Below, one piece after another: positions 24,724 through 31,436 of a stretch of 64,000 nucleotides of DNA (its first letter is position 1; each line of letters begins with the position of its first letter). Position numbers and translations under genes: made by a program. The notes beneath the pieces were generated by a model. That model was not told the origin of the DNA and did not search any database. It saw only the letters and a program-made list of their open reading frames with translations. This DNA is from Altibacter sp. HG106 (GTDB taxonomy: Bacteria > Bacteroidota > Bacteroidia > Flavobacteriales > Flavobacteriaceae): positions 62,001-126,000 of the forward strand of contig NZ_JAQQTD010000006.1 in the NCBI RefSeq assembly GCF_028561755.1, given 5' to 3'.

Positions 24724-26235
24724 TTAAAAAAGTGAAAATGAATTTACTTTTTTTATAAAAGCTTCTGAAGGTTGGAATTCCGGTGCAACTGCTTGAATCG
24801 CCAATGCATCACGCACCGGGTGTTTTTGATTGACGGCGATATAACCTTTATCTGTCAATTGTTTTAAATTCTTTTTCTTCATTGCTTTCTTGTGCATGAA
24901 AAAAATATTTTGCCGGTTATCGCCCACCAAACGATACGCTTCATAATTTTCAAAAAACGCAACGATTTGATTTCGCTCTTTCAAGGTATTGGCCTCTATG
25001 ATGAAAAGGTCTACACGAATTTGGTCAAGGTTCAACCCTTTCAACACCTCAACCTCAAATCCTTCCACATCAATTGATAATATATCGACATGCTTTTGCC
25101 GTCGGGAACTTAAAATATCACCCAGCGTACTGGCCGCTACGGTTACCTTGTTCGGTTCTTTATAGTCTAAGCCACGATTCGCATAACGGCGTTTTACATC
25201 CTCTTCATCATACGAAACGCCTGAAAGAACTCCAATTTCTTCATCAAAAAAGGTTACTTCTTGGGTTCCGGGATTTCCAACGACCGCTTTATTAATGTTG
25301 ATAGCGTTTGGCCGTTGTTTTTCCAAATACTCAAAAATTCTTGGGTTTGGCTCGATACAAATGGCCTTCCATCCATATTGCTCGAGACTATAGCTATTGC
25401 TAAGGTGTACGCCATCGAAAGCGCCTACTTCTACCACGACACCTTTTGACCGTTTTCCCAATAATTGCCAAGCAATAAAATCATCGGCATGTTGACTAAA
25501 GGAAAGAAATGAATCGGTTTTAGGCCAATAGAGGGTATATTGGTTTTCCAGCAAATAGGAATATGCAAGTGACTCAATTAAAAGAATTGATTCATTACTC
25601 AAATGCTTTAAAAATTGATCTGTTGACCCATCGTGTATATGATTGCTATGAAGCAAGGTTTCTTTATCAAAAACCTGATGACTTATAGTGGTTTTATGTT
25701 CTTCAGGTATATTGGCTTGTTGTGCTTTTAAACGATTTACATCTAAAGAATCTTCGATCGTCTGATACTGCTCGGGCGTTATTGTAATACCTAAGAAATC
25801 GGCTAGGATTCTTAATTCGTTTGAAATTTGAAAGGCAAAATCTTCATACTTTCTAGAAAGCATTGTTGCATCACAGCTCATCCATTGATCATGGGTCCTT
25901 AGATAATCGTTCGTCGCTTTTAGAATGTGTTCCTCGTTTTCTTGAATCCACCCCTTATTCATAGACGAAACAATAACATCACGAACATCTCGATACCCGT
26001 GTACAACCTTCGCATTGCCTTTTTTGATTTGGTCTTGTAATGTAGGTGTTAAGCTATGAGATTTAATAACTTTCATGCCCTTATATTCGGCATGTTCTTG
26101 AATCACGTCAGGAAATGCTTCAGGTTTGAAATAAGTAATTCGTTTACCAACTCCAGCTTGTTCCACCAAATGTGCCACCATGTTGTATTGTAGCGTAGAT
26201 CCTGATCTTTTTCCGCCAGCGCAAATTATCCACAT
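24724..26235 (-). CDS. Sulfotransferase-FkbM methyltransferase fusion protein
   Basis: The 503-residue protein has two domains. Residues 1 to about 230 resemble a sulfotransferase: WIICAGGKRSGSTLQYNMV near the start is a PAPS-type P-loop, and VVHGYRDVRDVIVSSM (about 78-93) matches the 3'-phosphate-binding segment. Residues about 265-440 form an FkbM methyltransferase with VVVEVGAFDGVHLSN, AICIEPNPRIFEYL and LSIDVEGFEVEVLKGL. The enzyme could sulfate and O-methylate the same glycan. The domain order is clear from one unbroken frame. Either domain could be inactive or have another acceptor. It lies 3 bases downstream of wzt. Confidence 0.75.
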   Translation of the reverse strand: MWIICAGGKRSGSTLQYNMVAHLVEQAGVGKRITYFKPEAFPDVIQEHAEYKGMKVIKSHSLTPTLQDQIKKGNAKVVHGYRDVRDVIVSSMNKGWIQENEEHILKATNDYLRTHDQWMSCDATMLSRKYEDFAFQISNELRILADFLGITITPEQYQTIEDSLDVNRLKAQQANIPEEHKTTISHQVFDKETLLHSNHIHDGSTDQFLKHLSNESILLIESLAYSYLLENQYTLYWPKTDSFLSFSQHADDFIAWQLLGKRSKGVVVEVGAFDGVHLSNSYSLEQYGWKAICIEPNPRIFEYLEKQRPNAININKAVVGNPGTQEVTFFDEEIGVLSGVSYDEEDVKRRYANRGLDYKEPNKVTVAASTLGDILSSRRQKHVDILSIDVEGFEVEVLKGLNLDQIRVDLFIIEANTLKERNQIVAFFENYEAYRLVGDNRQNIFFMHKKAMKKKNLKQLTDKGYIAVNQKHPVRDALAIQAVAPEFQPSEAFIKKVNSFSLF

Positions 26236-26238
26236 ATA

Positions 26239-27546
26239 CTATTCGTTAGAAATGAATTCTTTGGTCCAATCAAAGTCAGGTCGTAGCGGTCCTTTAGATT
26301 TACCCATCCATCTTCCCAGCTCAATTGGTCTTGGTGTTACAATAAAACTAAGGAGGGCTGTTTTACTAAAAAGAGTCACGTTCTTGCCGTCTACATGTTC
26401 CTTAACAACCAAATTTGTTGAAAACTCACCTTGATTGAAAAAGTTCTTTTGAATTGTCATTCGCAATACACATTTTCCATTCTCATTGGATTGAGAGCGG
26501 GTTTCGTTAAACTGACTTGTTGTTGCGAAAAGTATGCTTCCGTTGTCGTCTAAAAACTGTGTGTTTACGAAAATATCTCTTTGCAGATCATCAACTTCTA
26601 ATTGATATTCCAAAATGATTTCATCATCCATTCGAATAGGCTCATCTTCAGACTTACCTTTACCATATATTCTTCCAGATGTCAAGAAAACCCCTTTATC
26701 GTTCGGTTGATTTGCTTTAGACCATCGCTGTACATTAGAACGGATGTGACCTTCATGGTTTTTTAAATAATGACTAATACCATCTTCTGTGTCGCCTTCA
26801 AAATCTAATTGACCATTTTTTAAGACAATAGTTCTTGAGCACAAACTAGAAACGCTCGCCATATTATGACTTACAAACAGTACCGTACGCCCTTCTCCAG
26901 AGCTAATAGCCTGCATCTTTCCGATGGCTTTTTTCTGAAATTCGGCATCGCCTACGGCCAATACCTCATCCACCACCAAAATATCGGGTTCTAAATGGGC
27001 GGCTACCGCAAATCCTAGTCGGACGGTCATTCCGCTACTATACCGTTTGGTAGGCGTATCGATATACATTTCGCAGCCCGAAAACGCGATGATCTCATCG
27101 ATCTTCGCTGTGATCTCGGCTTTGGTCATTCCCAAAATCGCTCCGTTTAGGTAAATGTTTTCGCGACCCGTCAGTTCCGGGTGAAAGCCGGTACCCACTT
27201 CCAACAAAGAGGCAATACGCCCCCGACTTTTGATGGTTCCGGTGGTGGGGCTGGTTACCCGAGACAATAATTTTAGTAAGGTTGATTTCCCGGCGCCGTT
27301 CTTCCCGATGATGCCAAGCACTTCGCCTTCTTTTACTTCAAAGTTGATATCTCGCAACGCCCATACATAGTCTTCAGAAGCAGCGGCACTTCGATCGTTC
27401 ACGGCCCCCACTTTGAGGTACGGATCTTCCTTTCCGCGAATGCGGTGCCAAAAACGATTCATATCGTGCACCAAGGTACCCGTGCCTACCAGTCCTAATC
27501 GATACTGTTTGCTGATATGTTCTGCCTTGAGGATGATATTGCTCAT
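26239..27546 (-). CDS. wzt: ABC exporter ATPase of surface polysaccharide (Wzt)
   Basis: The 435-residue protein has an ABC domain with Walker A GIIGKNGAGKSTLL (79-92), signature YSSGMTVRLGF (about 167-177) and Walker B ILVVDEVLAVGD. After about residue 265 a C-terminal beta-rich domain follows (HIRSNVQRWSKANQPNDKG onward). This matches the Wzt_C carbohydrate-binding module, which in O-antigen exporters recognises a modified chain end. With Wzm it would export a polyprenyl-linked polysaccharide across the inner membrane. Its ATG overlaps the wzm stop (TAATG). The C-terminal domain implies recognition of a specific chain end, perhaps the methyl or sulfate cap made by neighbouring enzymes. Confidence 0.9.
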   Translation of the reverse strand: MSNIILKAEHISKQYRLGLVGTGTLVHDMNRFWHRIRGKEDPYLKVGAVNDRSAAASEDYVWALRDINFEVKEGEVLGIIGKNGAGKSTLLKLLSRVTSPTTGTIKSRGRIASLLEVGTGFHPELTGRENIYLNGAILGMTKAEITAKIDEIIAFSGCEMYIDTPTKRYSSGMTVRLGFAVAAHLEPDILVVDEVLAVGDAEFQKKAIGKMQAISSGEGRTVLFVSHNMASVSSLCSRTIVLKNGQLDFEGDTEDGISHYLKNHEGHIRSNVQRWSKANQPNDKGVFLTSGRIYGKGKSEDEPIRMDDEIILEYQLEVDDLQRDIFVNTQFLDDNGSILFATTSQFNETRSQSNENGKCVLRMTIQKNFFNQGEFSTNLVVKEHVDGKNVTLFSKTALLSFIVTPRPIELGRWMGKSKGPLRPDFDWTKEFISNE

Positions 27547-28409
27547 TATACGGTATCGATAAAGGTTTTTTCGGTTCGGTTGAATAAGGCGAGCCCAATA
27601 ACAAACAACACCAGGGCCAATGCGCTAATCACTCCGAAACTCTCCCAACTGAAATACGCCATGGCATCATTGAACAGCACATAACGGAAGCCTTCAATGA
27701 TATAGGCCAACGGATTGTATTCCACCACCCAGCCGTAAGACGAGTCGGTTAACTCGCTCATAGGATATGGCACTGCCGAGATATACATGAGCAGTTGCAT
27801 GACAAAGCCCAGCAAAATCGACAAATCGCGATATTTGGTGGTCAAGGTAGAGATGATCATCCCAACGCCCAGACCGTACAAGGCCATCAATAATACATAA
27901 ACGGGTATCAATAAGGTATAGACCGAAGGTGCAATGTCGAAGCCTTGCGTAGCGTAATAGATGTAGAAGCCAATTAAGATAAGGAACTGAATCCCCAGCT
28001 TCACCAAATTAGAGATCACCTTCGATAAGGGCACGATGAATCTGGGAAAATAGACCTTTCCGAAGATCCCGGCATTCGACCGAAAGGTGTTGGAGGTACC
28101 CGTGAGGCAAATCCTAAAATAATTCCAGGCGGTAATCCCCGACAAATTGAACAGGAAGGGCGGTACAGCTCCGGTATTGATCTTGGCAATATTGTTAAAA
28201 ACCAGGGTGAAAATCACCGAGGTGAACAACGGCTGAATAAAAAACCACAACGGCCCAAGAACCGTCTGTTTATAGACGGTAACGATGTCTCTTTTAACAA
28301 ACAACACCAACAGATCGCGGTATTGATAGATCTCCTTGAAATTGAGCTCGATCAATTTTCGTTTGGACGAGATCTCGAACAACCAATTATCGTTCTTTTG
28401 GGTTTGCAA
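27546..28409 (-). CDS. wzm: ABC exporter permease of surface polysaccharide (Wzm)
   Basis: The 287-residue ABC-2 type permease has about six membrane spans after a cytoplasmic N-terminus. It contains the family sequence LFVKRDIVTVYKQTVLGPLWF (about 33-53) and the NPLAYIIEGFRYVLF coupling region near 235. With Wzt it forms the exporter. No ATG exists between the in-frame upstream stop and the conserved region, so the start is TTG at 28409. It is separated by 70 bases from tviC, the longest gap in this part of the minus-strand run. Confidence 0.88.
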   Translation of the reverse strand: MQTQKNDNWLFEISSKRKLIELNFKEIYQYRDLLVLFVKRDIVTVYKQTVLGPLWFFIQPLFTSVIFTLVFNNIAKINTGAVPPFLFNLSGITAWNYFRICLTGTSNTFRSNAGIFGKVYFPRFIVPLSKVISNLVKLGIQFLILIGFYIYYATQGFDIAPSVYTLLIPVYVLLMALYGLGVGMIISTLTTKYRDLSILLGFVMQLLMYISAVPYPMSELTDSSYGWVVEYNPLAYIIEGFRYVLFNDAMAYFSWESFGVISALALVLFVIGLALFNRTEKTFIDTV

Positions 28410-28479
28410 GGAGGTGTAGGTTTTGGTTGGGGACTAAGATACTAAATCCTTTGAATGTTGCCCATTCCTTTTGCCGCGT

Positions 28480-29454
28480 TTAAAAGTGGTTCCAGGTAAC
28501 TTCCAATCCTTGCGCTACCGAGAATTGAGGGTCGTAGCCCAACAAACGCTTTGCTTTGCTGATATCTGCCAACGAATCACGCACGTCGCCTTTTCGGGGT
28601 GGCCCGTATACGGCCTCCACCTCAGCATCCGATAATTCCTTTAAAGCGGACCACAGTTCATTAAGGCTAATCCGTTCGCCATACGCCACATTAAACACTT
28701 CATTCACGGCTGCGTCTTCGGCGAAAAAGGCTTTAACATTCGCTTGCACGGCGTTCTCAACATAGGTAAAGTCGCGTGTTTGCTCGCCATCCCCATTGAT
28801 GGTAGGAGCTTTCTGGTCTTTAAGCGCCTGCATAAAAAGTGGGATCACGGCCGCGTAGGCACCCGTAGGACTCTGATTAGGCCCAAACACATTAAAATAA
28901 CGCAAACCGATGGTAGGCGTTCCGTAGGTTTTGTGGAACACATCCGCATAGATCTCGTTCACCAGTTTGGTGACCGCATAGGGAGAAATGGGGTTGCCAA
29001 TGTTGGGTTCTTGCTTCGGAAGCTGTGTGCTATCGCCATAGGTAGAACTTGAAGCTGCGTACACCAGGCGCTGTACCGTATCGCTTTCATTCTGTGCGAC
29101 CAGCATGTTCAGAAAGCCGGAAACATTGACTTCGTTAGACGTAATGGGATCGTTGATAGAGCGGGGAACGCTTCCCAACGCCGCTTGATGCGACACGTAA
29201 TCGATGCCTTCCATAGCCTTTTTACAGGTCGCCAGATCGCGAATGTCGCCTTCCATAAATTCAAAAGCATCATGATCTTGAAACGGTTCGAGATTATGTT
29301 GAAATCCCGTGGCAAGATTGTCGAGCACCCGTACTTTTTTGGCTCCGTAGGTTAGCAGGTACCGTACCAGATTAGAACCGATAAATCCGGCACCTCCGGT
29401 AACCAGAAAGCTATATTGTGAAAGGTCGTTGGTGTGATAAGGGCTTGCAAACAT
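28480..29454 (-). CDS. tviC: UDP-N-acetylglucosamine(uronate) 4-epimerase (TviC/WbpP family)
   Basis: This is an extended SDR of about 324 residues with NAD motif TGGAGFIGSN, catalytic serine in YAASSSTYGD and YAVTK (Tyr/Lys), and the characteristic QAALGSVPRSINDPITSN. These match WbpP and TviC, which epimerise C4 of UDP-GlcNAc or UDP-GlcNAcA. I chose ATG 29454 because it follows the tviB stop by one base; an ATG 6 codons upstream would overlap tviB. Together with TviB it would give UDP-GalNAcA, a Vi-antigen-type precursor. Confidence 0.85.
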   Translation of the reverse strand: MFASPYHTNDLSQYSFLVTGGAGFIGSNLVRYLLTYGAKKVRVLDNLATGFQHNLEPFQDHDAFEFMEGDIRDLATCKKAMEGIDYVSHQAALGSVPRSINDPITSNEVNVSGFLNMLVAQNESDTVQRLVYAASSSTYGDSTQLPKQEPNIGNPISPYAVTKLVNEIYADVFHKTYGTPTIGLRYFNVFGPNQSPTGAYAAVIPLFMQALKDQKAPTINGDGEQTRDFTYVENAVQANVKAFFAEDAAVNEVFNVAYGERISLNELWSALKELSDAEVEAVYGPPRKGDVRDSLADISKAKRLLGYDPQFSVAQGLEVTWNHF

Positions 29455-29455
29455 A

Positions 29456-30739
29456 TTATAATCTTCCGTCAATTTTATCTTTAGGCAAAAATGCTTTTAC
29501 GTCGAATACCACACTTTTTTTCGCGCGGCAGGCGTCAATATCAAAATCGTTGAAGGCACTATGCGCCACGGCCAGCACCACTGCGTCGTAAGACGTTTTC
29601 AAACTGTCTTTTGACGTGTGTAATGAAAGTCCAAATTCTTGTTGCACTTCCGCTTCGGAAGCCCATGGATCGTACACATCAACGTTTAGGTTGAATTTTT
29701 GTAGTTCTGAAATCACATCGATCACTTTGCTGTTTCGGATGTCGGGACAATTCTCTTTGAAGGTGATTCCCAACACCAACACGTTTCCATTCTTTACTTT
29801 GGCGTCCTTCTGAATGAGTAGTTTCAGAATTTCTTGTGCGACATAATTTCCCATTCCATCGTTCATCCGGCGACCCGCCAAAATGATCTCGGGATTGTAG
29901 CCTTCTTCCTGCGCTTTTTGCGCCAGATAGTAAGGATCCACACCGATGCAGTGTCCGCCTACCAAGCCTGGTGTAAATTTTAGGAAATTCCATTTGGTTC
30001 CGGCGGCTTCCAGTACGGCTTGGGTATCGATATCCAACAAACGAAAGATCTTCGACAATTCGTTAACGAACGCGATATTGATATCACGTTGCGAGTTTTC
30101 GATCACTTTGGCAGCTTCCGCCACTTTGATGGAGGGCGCAAGGTGCGTCCCGGCCGTGATCACAGAAGCGTACAGCTGGTCGATGTATTCGGCAGCTTCG
30201 GGCGTAGAACCGGAAGTCACTTTCAAAATTTTGGTCACCGTATGTTTTTTATCACCGGGATTAATGCGTTCGGGGGAATACCCCGCGTAGAAGTCGGAAT
30301 TAAACTGTAACCCCGAATGTTCTTCCAGGATCGGAATACAAATGTCTTCAGTCACGCCCGGATAGACGGTACTTTCATAGACCACCACATCGCCCTTTTT
30401 CAACACAGATCCAACGGTTTCGCTCGCCTTTTGTAGGGGCGTGAGTACGGGTTGGTTGTACTTGTTGGTAGGGGTAGGAACCGTTACGATAAATACGGTT
30501 GCTTCCGACAGATCGGAAGCTTTTTCGGTAATGGTGAGTCCGTTGTTTTTGTCATGTAGCACATCGGTAAGGGCTTCCGAAGAAACCTCCAGGGTTCGGT
30601 CGTTCCCTTGTTGTAGTTCGGCCACTCGCTGGGAATTGATATCAAAACCAATTACGGCATATTTTTCCGCGAAAGCGACCGCCAGTGGGAGTCCGACGTA
30701 CCCCAACCCGATAATGGCAATAGTAGGTTGTTCTTTCAT
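29456..30739 (-). CDS. tviB: UDP-N-acetyl-hexosamine 6-dehydrogenase (TviB/WbpO family)
   Basis: The 427-residue nucleotide-sugar dehydrogenase has N-terminal NAD motif IGLGYVGLPLA, the TVPTPTN loop and STVYPG. The catalytic cysteine lies in GGHCIGVDPYYL (about Cys264), and a UDP-binding C-terminal domain follows. It oxidises C6 of UDP-GlcNAc in two NAD-dependent steps to UDP-GlcNAcA. I chose ATG 30739 because a consensus promoter motif lies 28 bases upstream; a start ten codons earlier would sit inside that motif. It opens the tviB-tviC unit. Confidence 0.88.
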   Translation of the reverse strand: MKEQPTIAIIGLGYVGLPLAVAFAEKYAVIGFDINSQRVAELQQGNDRTLEVSSEALTDVLHDKNNGLTITEKASDLSEATVFIVTVPTPTNKYNQPVLTPLQKASETVGSVLKKGDVVVYESTVYPGVTEDICIPILEEHSGLQFNSDFYAGYSPERINPGDKKHTVTKILKVTSGSTPEAAEYIDQLYASVITAGTHLAPSIKVAEAAKVIENSQRDINIAFVNELSKIFRLLDIDTQAVLEAAGTKWNFLKFTPGLVGGHCIGVDPYYLAQKAQEEGYNPEIILAGRRMNDGMGNYVAQEILKLLIQKDAKVKNGNVLVLGITFKENCPDIRNSKVIDVISELQKFNLNVDVYDPWASEAEVQQEFGLSLHTSKDSLKTSYDAVVLAVAHSAFNDFDIDACRAKKSVVFDVKAFLPKDKIDGRL

Positions 30740-30766
30740 AATCAAGAAACTCGTTCTTAGCAACTG

Positions 30767-30774
30767 CAAAGATA
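30767..30774 (-). promoter_or_regulatory. -7 promoter element upstream of tviB
   Basis: The minus strand reads TATCTTTG, an exact match to the Bacteroidota -7 consensus TAnnTTTG. It lies 28 bases before the tviB ATG and supports that start and an internal promoter in the polysaccharide locus. The -33 element is not clear. Confidence 0.6.
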
Positions 30775-30836
30775 CATAGCTTCCAAGAAACTAGCGGGTT
30801 TCCTTTGTATTAGTTTTAGGTTTCGTTGGGGTTATC

Positions 30837-31421
30837 TTAGAAAGAGCGCCAGATATAATAGAGGTCTTTTTTGAATGACCAGTTTTGACCGTATGCGAGA
30901 TTAATCTTAACCTTGTCGGGCCAAAGCACCGTATCATTATAGTGCTGTGGATCTGCTTGTTGCAGCAAGATCGCTTCTTCATCTTTGTACTTCACGGTCG
31001 CGGGGCCCGTAAGTCCGGGTTTAAGCTGAAGGATTTCTCGATCGGCTCCGGTTAAGGTATCGGCATAGCCGGGAAGGTCGGGGCGTGGGCCCACCCAACT
31101 CATATCACCTTTCAGGATATTGAACAGTTGCGGCAGTTCGTCGAGTTTGGTTTTCCGAAGCCATCGGCCGAAACGGGTTTCGCTGTTCTTCATCGAAATA
31201 GGATCGGGATGTTCGGTTCCTTTGAGCGATCGAATCTTATACAATTTGAAGCGTTTCCCATATTGCCCGATACGTTCCTGAACAAACCAGCCCCATTGTC
31301 CGGTACTCAAGGTGGCAATGAACAGCAATAACAGTATTGGAAGCAGCGCACATGGAAGCAACAGTAACGCCAGTAGCACATCAAACCTTCTTTTACTACG
31401 TTGCTGTTTCGCGCTTAGCAT
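30837..31421 (-). CDS. Initiating phosphoglycosyl transferase (PglC/WcaJ catalytic type)
   Basis: The 194-residue protein has one hydrophobic N-terminal segment (LLALLLLPCALLPILLLLF, about 15-33). The bacterial sugar transferase domain follows with FVQERIGQYGKRFKLYKIRS, TKLDELPQLFNILKGDMSWV and VGPRPDLPGY. It transfers a phospho-sugar from a UDP-sugar to undecaprenyl phosphate, the first step of repeat-unit assembly. The size and single re-entrant helix match the small monotopic PglC type rather than full-length WcaJ. It lies 15 bases after wzc and probably shares its transcript. Confidence 0.88.
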   Translation of the reverse strand: MLSAKQQRSKRRFDVLLALLLLPCALLPILLLLFIATLSTGQWGWFVQERIGQYGKRFKLYKIRSLKGTEHPDPISMKNSETRFGRWLRKTKLDELPQLFNILKGDMSWVGPRPDLPGYADTLTGADREILQLKPGLTGPATVKYKDEEAILLQQADPQHYNDTVLWPDKVKINLAYGQNWSFKKDLYYIWRSF

Positions 31422-31436
31422 CTATTTAGGAACTAT

